Assembly: GCF_001701025.1 (NCBI RefSeq)
Contig: NZ_CP016793.1
Location: 7,812,001-7,876,000 of the forward strand
Origin: Lentzea guizhouensis
GTDB lineage: Bacteria; Actinomycetota; Actinomycetes; Mycobacteriales; Pseudonocardiaceae
Length of the DNA: 64,000 nucleotides
Direction: 5' to 3'
Positions 35,002 to 43,400 of the stretch are shown here, one piece after another (position 1 is the stretch's first letter; every line of letters starts with the position of its first letter). The position numbers were made by a program, and so were the translations under genes. The notes under the pieces are model-generated. The model had not been told where the DNA came from and made no database searches. It saw only the letters and a program-made list of their open reading frames with translations.

Positions 35002-36387
35002 CTAGAGCTTTCCGGCGCCCGCGCCCGCCGTGACGGTCGCCTTGACGGTGGTGGAGGGGTCCGCGGTGTAGCGGTACGGGATGGCGGCGACGGTGCCGTC
35101 GACCTCGCACGGACCAGAGTTGGTGAGCGAGTTGTCGCGGGCCACCAGGCGGCCGGGGTCGGAGTCCGCGTAGCCGCTCTTGGACCAGCACGCCTGCTGC
35201 ACGTTCTCGAAGACGTTGCCTTCCACCAGCAGACCGGCGTCCATCACCGATGCGATGGCGTAGGAGGAGGAGTTGTTGTTGATGTTGGAGTAGTAGTTGT
35301 TGAAGACGTGGACCGTTTCACCGAAACGCACGCGTGGGCTGCGTTCGAAGGTGCGGTCGAACCAGTTGTGGTGGTAGGTGACCCGCAGGTGGCCGCGGTC
35401 TTCGCCGCCGTTGCCGTCGGAGTGGCCGACCAGCGAGGTCTTCCAGTGGTTGCGGACGACGTTCCAGGAGACGGTGATGTAGTCGGCGGCGTGCGTGATG
35501 TCGAGCATGCCGTCGTAGTAGTCGGGGTCGTTCTCGATGGTGCTGGACATCGTGTTGTGGTCGATCCAGATGTGGGAGGCGTTCTCGATCTGGATCGCGT
35601 CGGTGCCGCGCACGCCGCGGATGTTCAGGTTCTGGATGATCACGTTGGCGGGCTTGGCGTCCTCGATGTTGAGGGTGGTGCCGGAGATGCCCGAGCTCGC
35701 GCCGACGCCGCGGATGGTCTTGTCCGGTGCGACCTCGACCGTGCCGGAGCCGCTGATCATGCCGCTGACCAGGATGGTCTTGGCGCCTGAGGACTGCGCC
35801 TGCGCGCGGAGGTCGGCGAACGTGCTCACGGTGACCGTGGTGCCGCCCGCGCCGCCGGTGGTGCCGCCGGCCTGCGAGGCCCAGCCGACGGGGCCTCCGG
35901 GCGGAGGAGGTGTGGTGCCGCCCGCCTCGAAGTCGAGGTGGTCGATGTTGGCGAGGCCGCCGGAGGTGGTGGGGTTGAGCCGGATCGTGTTGGTGCCGGC
36001 GCCGACCTGCACGGTCAGCGTCTTGGTCACCCAGGTCGACCACGCACCGGTGCCCTCGAACGACGTGGACTGCGCGGTGGTGCCGTTGACGACGACGTCG
36101 GCGGGGCGCGCGGTGGTGGTGCCGTTGGCGAACCGGATGCCGAGCGTCGCGGTGCCCGCCGCCGCGGCGGTCACGGTGAACTGGGCGTAGCCGCTCGTGG
36201 CGTTGGTGCCGTTGCAGAAGCCGCTGCCGGTGAAGCCCGTCCAGTTCGAGTCGACCGAGCCGGAGCAGACCGCCGGCGAGCTCTCCGCTTCGTACCGGGT
36301 CGGTGCGGCCAGTGCGGTCGAGGACGACACCGCCACCACTGCGCCCGCGAAAAGGCCGACGCAGGCGAGAAGGGATTTTGTGCGCAT
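35002..36387 (-). CDS. secreted pectate lyase (PL1) with N-terminal CBM35-type domain
   Basis: 461 residues, ATG 36387. A Sec signal (MRTKSLLACVGLFAGAVVAVSSSTALA) precedes a carbohydrate-binding module at about 30-155 (YEAESSPAVCSGSVDSNWTGFTGSGF, NGTTAQSTSFEGTGAWSTW, RLNPTTSGGLANIDHLDF). After a Pro/Gly linker comes the PL1 domain: IWIDHNTMSST, DYITVSWNVVRNHWKTSLVGHSDG, RSPRVRFGETVHVFNNYY. Its second half is about 50% similar by eye to the downstream PL1, so the pair probably arose by duplication. The 376-base gap upstream is shared with the divergent PL9-like gene. Confidence 0.94.
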   Translation of the reverse strand: MRTKSLLACVGLFAGAVVAVSSSTALAAPTRYEAESSPAVCSGSVDSNWTGFTGSGFCNGTNATSGYAQFTVTAAAAGTATLGIRFANGTTTARPADVVVNGTTAQSTSFEGTGAWSTWVTKTLTVQVGAGTNTIRLNPTTSGGLANIDHLDFEAGGTTPPPPGGPVGWASQAGGTTGGAGGTTVTVSTFADLRAQAQSSGAKTILVSGMISGSGTVEVAPDKTIRGVGASSGISGTTLNIEDAKPANVIIQNLNIRGVRGTDAIQIENASHIWIDHNTMSSTIENDPDYYDGMLDITHAADYITVSWNVVRNHWKTSLVGHSDGNGGEDRGHLRVTYHHNWFDRTFERSPRVRFGETVHVFNNYYSNINNNSSSYAIASVMDAGLLVEGNVFENVQQACWSKSGYADSDPGRLVARDNSLTNSGPCEVDGTVAAIPYRYTADPSTTVKATVTAGAGAGKL

Positions 36388-36763
36388 GGAAGTCTCCGTG
36401 GATCCACTCGTCGACAGACAGGGGTATGACGTGATCCTTGAGCGCGCTCGTCAGCACGTTAACGGCAGTGCCGAGAAAGACGCAATGCAGAACACCGGGA
36501 TGCCACAATGTTCATGCTGGTGAACCGAGGAAATAGCCCGATCTGTTCACGAATGTGATCGGACGGGAAAGACCTGTTCAGGACAGGTTTCTATTCGACA
36601 GGCGATGACCTGGGCGTTCGATTGATTCGACAACGCACATCGACTGCGACCATCGGTTGCGAACGTTGACGTCGCCAGAAGAATACTCTTAACATCCCGA
36701 CGAGACCCCGCCACTGGTCCGACCCGCAAAACCTTTCTCTCAGCGTTGAGAAGTGGAGCCTTC
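36388..36763. promoter_or_regulatory. 376-base divergent control region of the pectinolytic genes
   Basis: No gene is seen. The stretch is less GC-rich than its flanks and separates the two divergent pectin-degrading transcripts. An imperfect operator candidate is ACCTGT-TCAGG-ACAGGT at 36572-36588. A common regulator of both transcripts is plausible, but none is encoded nearby. Confidence 0.5.
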
Positions 36764-38467
36764 ATGCGCATTTCGGAACAGCTCGCGCGCTCGGCGGGGC
36801 AACGCCGCGTCCGCGCCGGACTGGTGTCGGGTGGCGCCGTCGTCGCACTGGTCACCACGCTGGCGGCGTGGCCGAGCATCGCCGCGACCGCGAGCGCCGC
36901 GGGCACCTACGTGCTGAAGAACGCCGGCAGCGGCCAGTGCCTCGACGCGGGGACGAGCCCGGCGAGCGGAACCCAGCTGCGGCAGCAGGCGTGCGCCGGC
37001 CAGGAGTGGGTGCTGACCGAGGTCAGCGGCGGGGTGCGGATCACCGCGGGCGACCTGTGCGTCGGCGTGAGGGACGCGTCGACCAGCGCGGGCAAGCCGG
37101 TCCAGCTCGAGTCGTGCACCGGTGCGGCGAGCCAGGTCTGGGCGCTCACCGCGAGCGGCGGCAACCACCGCCTGGTCAACGCCAACGGCGGCAAGTGCCT
37201 GAACGTCAAGGACAACTCCACGGCACCAGGAGCGTTGATCCAGACCAACTCCTGCGACAGCGCCGCCACCAAGCAGTGGACGCTCGCCCCGGCCGGCGGT
37301 GGCACGACGACCACCACGACCACGACGACCACAACCACCACCACGACCACGGACCCGACGACGACCACGACCGCGCCGCCCGCGAACGCGCTCTACGTGT
37401 CACCGACCGGCCGTGACAACGCCACCGGCACGATCTCCGACCCGACGACGCTGACCGCCGCACTCCCCCGCGTCGCGGCGGGCGGCACGATCTTCCTGCG
37501 CGGCGGCACGTACAACTTCGCGCAGACGGTGACGATCCCGCCGACCAACAACGGCACGTCCAGCGCGCGCAAGAAGCTGACGGCCTACCAGGGCGAGAAG
37601 CCGGTGCTGAACTTCTCGGCGCAGAGCGAGGACCCGGCCAACCGCGGCCTGGCCGTGAACGGCTCCTACTGGCACGTCTACGGCATCATCGTCGAGCGCG
37701 CCGGGGACAACGGCATCTTCGTGGGCGGCAGCAACAACATCTTCGAACGCACGATCACCCGGTTCAACCGGGACACCGGCCTGCAGCTCTCCCGGATGCT
37801 GTCCACCACCCCGAAGGACCAGTGGCCGGCCAACAACCTCATCCTCAGCGCGGAGTCGCACGACAACGCGGACTCCGACGGCGAGGACGCCGACGGGTTC
37901 GCCGCCAAGCTCACCTCCGGCCCCGGCAACGTGTTCCGCTACGCCGTGGCGCACAACAACATCGACGACGGCTGGGACCTCTACACCAAGTCCGACACCG
38001 GTCCGATCGGCGCCGTCACCATCGAGGACTCGCTGGCGTACAAGAACGGCACCCTGAGCAACGGCGGCCAGGCCGGCAACGGCGACCGCAACGGGTTCAA
38101 GCTCGGCGGCGAGGACATCGGCGTCAACCACACCGTCACCCGCACCATCGCCTACGACAACGGCAAGCACGGCTTCACCTACAACCGCAACCCCGGCTCC
38201 ATGACCGTGTCGAGCAACCTCAGCATCGACAACGACGAGCGCAACTTCTCGTTCGACGCGGGCAGCTCGGTGTTCCGCGGCAACACGTCCTGCCGCAGCA
38301 GCAGCGGCAGCAACGACAAGGTGGTCGGCAACTCCGACTCGACCAACCAGTTCTGGTCCGGCAGCAACGGTTCGCGGTGCGCCAACCACACCGGCGCCCT
38401 CGGCTGGTCGTTCGCCTCCGACGGCAAGCTGGTCGTCACCCTCGGCGGCAAGACCGTCGCATTCTGA
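36764..38467 (+). CDS. secreted right-handed beta-helix protein, PL9-like, with ricin-type CBM13
   Basis: 567 residues; ATG 36764 with TGGAG upstream. Long signal (RAGLVSGGAVVALVTTLAAWPSIAATASA). Residues 45-180 are a ricin-B/CBM13 trefoil (GTYVLKNAGSGQCLDAG, QQACAGQEWVL, NHRLVNANGGKCLNV, NSCDSAATKQWTL). A threonine-rich linker leads to a beta-helix domain starting ALYVSPTGRDNATGTISDPTTLTAALPRV, with FLRGGTYNFAQTVTIP, DNADSDGEDADGFAAKL, DGWDLYTKSDTGPI and NGFKLGG, resembling family 9 pectate lyases. Exo- or endo-activity cannot be told. It is divergent from the PL1 pair. Confidence 0.9.
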   Translation: MRISEQLARSAGQRRVRAGLVSGGAVVALVTTLAAWPSIAATASAAGTYVLKNAGSGQCLDAGTSPASGTQLRQQACAGQEWVLTEVSGGVRITAGDLCVGVRDASTSAGKPVQLESCTGAASQVWALTASGGNHRLVNANGGKCLNVKDNSTAPGALIQTNSCDSAATKQWTLAPAGGGTTTTTTTTTTTTTTTTDPTTTTTAPPANALYVSPTGRDNATGTISDPTTLTAALPRVAAGGTIFLRGGTYNFAQTVTIPPTNNGTSSARKKLTAYQGEKPVLNFSAQSEDPANRGLAVNGSYWHVYGIIVERAGDNGIFVGGSNNIFERTITRFNRDTGLQLSRMLSTTPKDQWPANNLILSAESHDNADSDGEDADGFAAKLTSGPGNVFRYAVAHNNIDDGWDLYTKSDTGPIGAVTIEDSLAYKNGTLSNGGQAGNGDRNGFKLGGEDIGVNHTVTRTIAYDNGKHGFTYNRNPGSMTVSSNLSIDNDERNFSFDAGSSVFRGNTSCRSSSGSNDKVVGNSDSTNQFWSGSNGSRCANHTGALGWSFASDGKLVVTLGGKTVAF

Positions 38468-38487
38468 CCGCCGCCACCCATCCAGGC

Positions 38488-38516
38488 CGGGTCAGCACGT
38501 CAGCCGTGCTGACCCG
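38488..38516. terminator. hairpin terminator after the PL9-like gene
   Basis: Perfect 12-bp stem (CGGGTCAGCACG) with loop TCAGC, followed by CCTTGTC. It lies between the converging stops of the PL9-like gene and the unknown gene at 38525. Confidence 0.8.
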
Positions 38517-38524
38517 CCTTGTCG

Positions 38525-39514
38525 TCATGCGGAGCCGAGCGGGATGCGCACCCGCACGTCGTCGAGGCCGGCGAGGGGCCACGCGACCACCAGGTCGAGC
38601 ACGTCGTCCTCCGGGCGCTGCACGGTGAGCTCCCGGAGGGAAGAGAACCTCTGATCTCCCCCGGAGGCCACCCCTCCACCGTGCCGGATCCAGTGGGCCT
38701 CATGTCCCCGGACGACGGCCACCGAGGCACCGGGGCCCCTCGTCCGGATGTTCACCGGGTCGCGCACCGGCGGCGCGGAGGGGAACGCGTTCTCGTTCAC
38801 CACGTCCGCGAGATGACCTGTGGCGACGCAGTGGAGCTCCAGCGACAGCAACGAGTCCACGGCGGTCAGGCGGGTGAGCACCACGGCGGCGCGGTGGTCG
38901 CGCCGGTGCAGCACGCGGGGTGGCGCGGCGATCGTGCCCGCCTCGATCGCCGGCGGGTCGTGGCCGCGGTCGACGTGGTGGGTCAGCCCTTCCGGCACCG
39001 GGCGGACGTCCAGTGGTGCCCGCCAAATCGAGGTCGTGGTCTGCTCGACGGTGGTCCGGTCGGGCAGCGGCACGGTGAGGACCGTTTCCGGGAAGCCGAT
39101 CTCCGGCCACGCGAGCACGAGCGACATCTCGTCGAACGTCGGCGGGAACCGGAACAGCGCTCGATGACTGGGTCCGGACGTGCCGCCGAAGTGGTCGCCG
39201 CTGCCGGAGGAGCCGGAGATGGCGAACTCCCAGTGCGCGTGGCCGGTCTCGTCGAGCCGGGCCACGCGCAGGTCGAGACCCTCGTCGTAGGCCGGCAGCA
39301 ACCGGCGGGGCGCGGGCTGGACCGGCCCGCCCGCGCGGATGTCCCGCTGGCGTTCAGTCGTGTCACGACGGTCCAGCGGGCGGCGGGCCAGCAGTTCGAC
39401 CTCGAAGGCCGAAAGCCAGGACGTCGCGCGCACGACGCCAACGGTCAGTTCCGGGCGGCGCACCAGCAGGCCGCCCGGATGTGCCACAGCACCGAGAGTG
39501 TGCGTCGTGTCCAC
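38525..39514 (-). CDS. hypothetical protein with two similar halves
   Basis: 329 residues from GTG 39514; no signal peptide and no recognised family. Both halves follow the same plan: a variant strand with a sandwich start (LTVGVVRATSWLSAFEVELLARRP, then AAVVLTRLTAVDSLLSLELHCVAT) and an end strand (MSLVLAWPEIGFPETVLTVPL, then LDLVVAWPLAGLDDVRVRIPL). The AWP element recurs at equivalent positions. It probably consists of two duplicated beta-sandwich domains. The function is unknown and the context (pectinolysis on one side, HxlR on the other) is uninformative. Confidence 0.7.
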   Translation of the reverse strand: MDTTHTLGAVAHPGGLLVRRPELTVGVVRATSWLSAFEVELLARRPLDRRDTTERQRDIRAGGPVQPAPRRLLPAYDEGLDLRVARLDETGHAHWEFAISGSSGSGDHFGGTSGPSHRALFRFPPTFDEMSLVLAWPEIGFPETVLTVPLPDRTTVEQTTTSIWRAPLDVRPVPEGLTHHVDRGHDPPAIEAGTIAAPPRVLHRRDHRAAVVLTRLTAVDSLLSLELHCVATGHLADVVNENAFPSAPPVRDPVNIRTRGPGASVAVVRGHEAHWIRHGGGVASGGDQRFSSLRELTVQRPEDDVLDLVVAWPLAGLDDVRVRIPLGSA

Positions 39515-39555
39515 CGACCCACCATCTCACGCCGTGTGCCGGGTCCGTCCGATGT

Positions 39556-39963
39556 TCAGCCGGACCTCGTCCCGGTCTGCACCCGCTCGTCGTACTCGCG
39601 CTGGCACCGCTGGATCTGGGCGCTGTGCTCGACGGTCCAGCCGTAGAGCCGGCAGAACGGCTCCCGCAGCGACTCTCCCATCGGCGTCAGCGAGTACACG
39701 ACCCCGACCGGTGAGGTCGGCAGCACCGTGCGTTCGACCATCCCGTTGCGCTCCAGCCGTCGCAGCGTCTGCGTGAGGACCCGCTGCGTCACGCCGTCGA
39801 GCCGGCGCTTCAGCTCGTTGAACCTGGTCGGTCGTTCCAGCACCGCCATGGCCATCATCGACCACTTGTCGGCGATCTGGTCGAGGATCGGCCGGCTCGG
39901 GCAGTCGGCGCTGAAGACGAGCGCAGGAGCCTCGGCGTCCGCCACGGTGGTGTCCTCCAGCAT
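39556..39963 (-). CDS. HxlR-family transcriptional regulator
   Basis: 135 residues, ATG 39963. Winged-helix HxlR signature: DCPSRPILDQIADKWSMMAMAVLERPTRFNELKRRLDGVTQRVLTQTLRRLERNGMVERTVLPTSPVGVVYSLTPMGESL, including the near-N-terminal cysteine that senses electrophiles or redox stress in some members. Divergent from the crotonase gene with a clear palindrome in between. Confidence 0.94.
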   Translation of the reverse strand: MLEDTTVADAEAPALVFSADCPSRPILDQIADKWSMMAMAVLERPTRFNELKRRLDGVTQRVLTQTLRRLERNGMVERTVLPTSPVGVVYSLTPMGESLREPFCRLYGWTVEHSAQIQRCQREYDERVQTGTRSG

Positions 39964-40013
39964 CCCTGGTGTCCCGCGAGTGCGTTCTTGACGAGGCTAG
40001 CACCGCATTTGAC

Positions 40014-40038
40014 CCTAGGTATGCATCGAATACCTAGG
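40014..40038. promoter_or_regulatory. HxlR-type operator
   Basis: CCTAGGTAT-GCATCGA-ATACCTAGG: 9-bp arms, 7-base spacer, between the divergent hxlR and crotonase genes. The spacing and TAGGTAT half-sites suit a winged-helix dimer. Confidence 0.8.
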
Positions 40039-40050
40039 AACGGATCTTCC

Positions 40051-40866
40051 ATGACCTTCTCGACGCTGCGCACCGCCACCCAGGACGGCGTGCTCACGGT
40101 CGTCCTCGACAACCCACCGGTGAACGCCCTGAGCGCCACGATGATGCGCGAGCTGCGGGACCTGCTGAGCCGGCTGGACGCCTCCGTGAAGGTGGTCGTC
40201 TTCGAGAGCGCGAACCCCGAGTTCTTCATCGCGCACGTGGACATGCACATCCTCGACCAGCAGGACCTCCTGGAAGAGCTCGCCGCGTCCACCCCACCGG
40301 GCCTGAACATCTTCCAGCACACCGGCGAGCTGCTCCGGCACCTGCCTCAGATCTCGATCGTCAAGCTGGCCGGCAAGGCCCGCGGCGGAGGCGCGGAGCT
40401 CGTGGCCGCCGCCGACCTGGCGTTCGCGGCGGAGGAGACCGCGGGCCTCGGGCAGGTCGAGGCGCTCATGGGCATCACACCCGGCGGTGGCGCCACCCAG
40501 TACCTGCTCGATCGCGTGGGCCGCAACCGCGCACTGGAGCTGGTCCTCGCCGGCGAGCTCGTCGACGCCAGGACCGCGGCGGCCTACGGGTGGATCAACC
40601 GGGCTCTGCCCGCCGCCTCGCTCGACGCCCACGTCGCCCAAGTCGCGCGGACCATCGCCTCACTCGCCGACGGTGTGGTCGCCGCTGCCAAGCGGGCGTT
40701 GCCGCCGGCGGACCTCGCGGCCGGGTTGGCGGTGGAGGACGACGCGTGGGCGTCGCTGGTGACGCGTCCGGCTGCCCGGAGGCTCATGAGCGAGGCGCTC
40801 AGGGCGGGTGCGCAGACCGTGGACGGGGAACGGGATCTTGAAGGGCTGATGCGGCGCATCGCCTGA
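40051..40866 (+). CDS. enoyl-CoA hydratase/isomerase (crotonase) family protein
   Basis: 271 residues, ATG 40051. Crotonase features: GVLTVVLDNPPVNALSATMMREL, the oxyanion-hole segment IVKLAGKARGGGAELVAAADLAFA, and VEALMGITPGGGATQYLLDRVGRNRALEL. In the usual hydratase site (A-x-x-x-G...GGGxE) the glutamate of GGGAE is kept and the second is replaced by G-I-T-P-G. The substrate is unknown. The HxlR regulator and its operator immediately upstream suggest inducible expression. Confidence 0.9.
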   Translation: MTFSTLRTATQDGVLTVVLDNPPVNALSATMMRELRDLLSRLDASVKVVVFESANPEFFIAHVDMHILDQQDLLEELAASTPPGLNIFQHTGELLRHLPQISIVKLAGKARGGGAELVAAADLAFAAEETAGLGQVEALMGITPGGGATQYLLDRVGRNRALELVLAGELVDARTAAAYGWINRALPAASLDAHVAQVARTIASLADGVVAAAKRALPPADLAAGLAVEDDAWASLVTRPAARRLMSEALRAGAQTVDGERDLEGLMRRIA

Positions 40867-40924
40867 AGGGAGCCCAGCCGCAGCCGACCTGGACGGCAGA
40901 AGAGCGGTCCCCGACTCGGCGACG

Positions 40925-41422
40925 TCAGGCCTTGCGACGGCGCGGTGCCGCCGACCGGGGCGGAGCGGCCCGCATGTGGTCGCGCACCGGTGCCAGCAGG
41001 TCGGCCAGCCGGTGGACGTCGTCGCGGGAGAGCGGTTCGAAGAGCAGACCGCTGACCACCTCGACATGGCCCGGCAGCACGGCCGCGAGCAGGGTGCGGC
41101 CGGCGTCGGTGATGGTGACCGTGACGCTGCGCTCGTCGTCCGCGGAGGGGGCGCGTTCGACGAGGCCCGCCTTCTCCAGCAGGCCGACCTGGTAGGTGAG
41201 GCCGCTGCGGCTGTAGACGACGCCGTCGGCCAGGTCGGTCATGCGGTGGCTGCCCGTGGGTGAGTCGCCGAGCCGCGCGAGCAGCTGGAACTGCACGTAG
41301 CTCAGGTCGCCCGCTTCCTTGAGCTGCTGCTCGACGGCGTGCCGGAGCAGGCTGGTGACCTCGACGAGGGCGAAGTAGGCCCCGAGCTGGACGGGGTCGA
41401 GCGACGGCGGCGAGTCGGGCAT
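40925..41422 (-). CDS. MarR-family transcriptional regulator
   Basis: 165 residues, ATG 41422. Winged helix: EAGDLSYVQFQLLARLGDSPTGSHRMTDLADGVVYSRSGLTYQVGLLEKAGLVERAPSADDERSVTVTITDAGRTLL, with the D-E-R wing. A palindrome in the gap to the divergent cupin gene recurs twice before the oxidoreductase at 42131, so the regulator probably controls all three genes. Confidence 0.94.
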   Translation of the reverse strand: MPDSPPSLDPVQLGAYFALVEVTSLLRHAVEQQLKEAGDLSYVQFQLLARLGDSPTGSHRMTDLADGVVYSRSGLTYQVGLLEKAGLVERAPSADDERSVTVTITDAGRTLLAAVLPGHVEVVSGLLFEPLSRDDVHRLADLLAPVRDHMRAAPPRSAAPRRRKA

Positions 41423-41436
41423 GGGCGGAGTCTACT

Positions 41437-41452
41437 GCTTCGAATTTGAAGG
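41437..41452. promoter_or_regulatory. MarR box 1
   Basis: GCTTCGAATTTGAAGG, an imperfect 16-base palindrome 14 bases upstream of the marR start and in front of the divergent cupin gene. It matches the two boxes at 42053 and 42091. Confidence 0.75.
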
Positions 41453-41534
41453 AGAGCCAGGGCAGCGCTGAGCACAGGTGAGCAGTGCCGGGCGTGGTGA
41501 TCGGGCAGCGGCGGGCACGAAGGTCGACAAGCAG

Positions 41535-42032
41535 ATGACGTTCACACCGAGCACGAGGACGGCCTTGAGCATCCCCCACCTCGCCCAGCGGGAAGACCAG
41601 CAGCAGCTCGAGTGGATCGGCGGGAGCGTGTTCAGCGTCCTGCTCGACTCCGAGACCACCGGCGGGCAGCTGACCGTCGGGCGTTTCGACGCGGAACTCG
41701 GCGAGGCGCCGCCGTGGCACATGCACAACAACGAGGACGAGGTCTTCCTCCTGCTGTCCGGAACCGCGTTGGTGTGGGTCGGCGAGGAGGAACACGAACT
41801 GCGCGAGGGAGGCATCGTCTTCCTGCCCCGCCGCATCCCGCACTCCTACCGGATCACCTCCGAGAAGGCCGACCTCCTGCTCATCTCGACTCCGGGCGGA
41901 CTGGAGAAGATGTTCCGTCACGCGGGTCGTGACCTGCGCGAACCGCGCCCGGAGGGGTTCGGGATCCCGCAGTCGTTGCTCGCGGAGGCCGCCGAGCTCT
42001 CCGGCAACGTCGTCCTGGGCCCACCCCGCTGA
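41535..42032 (+). CDS. cupin-domain protein
   Basis: 165 residues from ATG 41535. A single cupin: GEAPPWHMHNNEDEVFLLLSGTALVWVGEEEHELREGGIVFLPRRIPHSYRI, with the H-x-H-(x)4-E metal ligands in the first motif and the later histidine in RIPHSY. Cupins of this type are dioxygenases, isomerases or binding proteins, and the substrate is not evident. A longer in-frame start at 41478 exists but has no family homology. Divergent from marR. Confidence 0.88.
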   Translation: MTFTPSTRTALSIPHLAQREDQQQLEWIGGSVFSVLLDSETTGGQLTVGRFDAELGEAPPWHMHNNEDEVFLLLSGTALVWVGEEEHELREGGIVFLPRRIPHSYRITSEKADLLLISTPGGLEKMFRHAGRDLREPRPEGFGIPQSLLAEAAELSGNVVLGPPR

Positions 42033-42052
42033 CGCGTGCCGCACGTCACTTT

Positions 42053-42106
42053 GCTTCGAATTCGAAGCAGGTCTAACGTAGATCCCAGTTGCTTCAAGTT
42101 CGAAGC
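42053..42106. promoter_or_regulatory. MarR boxes 2 and 3
   Basis: GCTTCGAATTCGAAGC (42053-42068) is a perfect 16-bp palindrome; GCTTCAAGTTCGAAGC (42091-42106) has two mismatches. They lie 38 bases apart, upstream of the oxidoreductase, and share the half-site of the box next to marR. Confidence 0.85.
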
Positions 42107-42130
42107 AAGACGCAAGAGCGGAGAGTTCCG

Positions 42131-43075
42131 ATGAAGGCAGTGCGCTTCCACGAGTTCGGCGGCCCCGAGGTCCTGCGGTACGAGGACGTGCCGCAGCCCG
42201 TTCCCGCGACCGGCGAGGTCCTGGTCAAGGTAGCGGCCACGACGTTCAACCCGGTCGAGGGCAACATCCGCAAGGGGGTCATGCAGGGCCCCATCCCCGT
42301 CGAGCTGCCGCACACGCCGGGTCTCGACGTGGCCGGCACGGTCGAGGTGCTGGGCGAGGGCGTCGAGGGCTTCGCGGTCGGGGACGAGGTCGTCGGGTTC
42401 CTGCCGATGACCAAGCCCGGTGCCGCGGCCGAGTACGTCATCGCACCGGCGGCCGCGCTGACCCCGGCGCCCAAGGGCGTTCCGCTCGCCGACGCCGCCG
42501 CGCTGCCGGTGGTCGGGCTGACCGCCTACCAGGCGCTCTTCGACCACGGTCAGCTGAAGGCCGGGCAGCGCGTCCTCGTCAACGGCGCGGGCGGGCCGGT
42601 CGGCGGGTACGCCGTCCAGCTGGCCAAGGGCGCCGGTGCCCACGTCATCGCCACGGCCAGCCCGGCCAGCGCCGAGGCCGTGCGGACCGCGGGAGCCGAC
42701 GAGGTCGTCGACCACACCACCACCAGCGTGCTCTCGGCGGTGACCGAGCAGGTCGACGTCGTGCTCAACCTCGCGCCGGTCGACCTGGCGGTGCTGGCCG
42801 AGCTGGTCACGCTGGTCCGTTCCGGCGGGGTCGTCGTCAACACGACGATCTGGATGCCGGCACCGACCGACGAGGACCGCGACGTGCGCGGCGTCAACCT
42901 CTACGTCCGCAGCGACGCCGAGCAGCTGGCGAAGCTGGTGGCGCTGGTCGACTCCGGTGACCTGCGGGTCGACGTCGCCCAGCGGGTGCCGCTCACCGAC
43001 CTGCCGGAGGTCCACGTCCAGGCCGCGGCGGGCGCGGTCCGCGGCAAGGTCGTCTTCCTCGTCCCCGGCGCCTGA
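42131..43075 (+). CDS. NADP-dependent quinone oxidoreductase (MDR superfamily)
   Basis: 314 residues, ATG 42131. MKAVRFHEFGGPEVLRYEDVPQPVPATGEVLVKVAATTFNPVEGNIRKG with a zinc-less catalytic domain, then LVNGAGGPVGGYAVQLAKGAGAHVIATASPA as the NADPH site. It resembles QOR-type reductases controlled by MarR-family sensors of electrophiles or quinones, which suits the two MarR boxes at its promoter. The precise acceptor is unknown. Confidence 0.93.
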   Translation: MKAVRFHEFGGPEVLRYEDVPQPVPATGEVLVKVAATTFNPVEGNIRKGVMQGPIPVELPHTPGLDVAGTVEVLGEGVEGFAVGDEVVGFLPMTKPGAAAEYVIAPAAALTPAPKGVPLADAAALPVVGLTAYQALFDHGQLKAGQRVLVNGAGGPVGGYAVQLAKGAGAHVIATASPASAEAVRTAGADEVVDHTTTSVLSAVTEQVDVVLNLAPVDLAVLAELVTLVRSGGVVVNTTIWMPAPTDEDRDVRGVNLYVRSDAEQLAKLVALVDSGDLRVDVAQRVPLTDLPEVHVQAAAGAVRGKVVFLVPGA

Positions 43076-43202
43076 CCCCGCTCGTCATCGGTGCCGGCGC
43101 AGCACCGGAGGCCCCTCACCGCGTGACAGCACGACGCCGTCGGCGATCACCTCGCCGGGGCGCCGTGCCGCGCCAGTCGTGGACCGCACCGGGGAGGCGA
43201 CC

Positions 43203-43400
43203 TGACGGCGCGCAAGCCCACGGTCTACGACGTCGCCGAGCGCACCGGGTGTCGATCGCGACGGTGTCGTCCGCCTTCAGCCAGCCGGACCGGGTGCGCC
43301 CCAAGACGCTGGACACCGTGCTGGCCGCCGCCGCGGACGTGGGGTACGTGCCGAACGTCAACGCCCCTGGACTGGCCAAGGGCCGCACCGGGGCGCGTTC
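43203..43400 (+). pseudogene. LacI-family regulator fragment (N-terminal helix-turn-helix)
   Basis: TARKPTVYDVAERT leads into GVSIATVSSAFSQPDRVRPKTLDTVLAAAADVGYVPNVNAPGLAKGRTGA, the LacI DNA-binding headpiece and hinge. One base is missing within TGTCGATC between the two halves, and there is no usable start. The protein ends abruptly where the dihydrodipicolinate synthase-like gene's stop begins on the other strand; the whole sugar-binding domain is absent. A truncated relic, probably cut by a rearrangement. Confidence 0.75.

Noticed and set aside
37303..37377. ACC/ACG-rich microsatellite-like run in the PL9-like gene
   Set aside because: It encodes the threonine-rich linker between the CBM13 and the catalytic domain, a common feature of secreted actinomycete enzymes.
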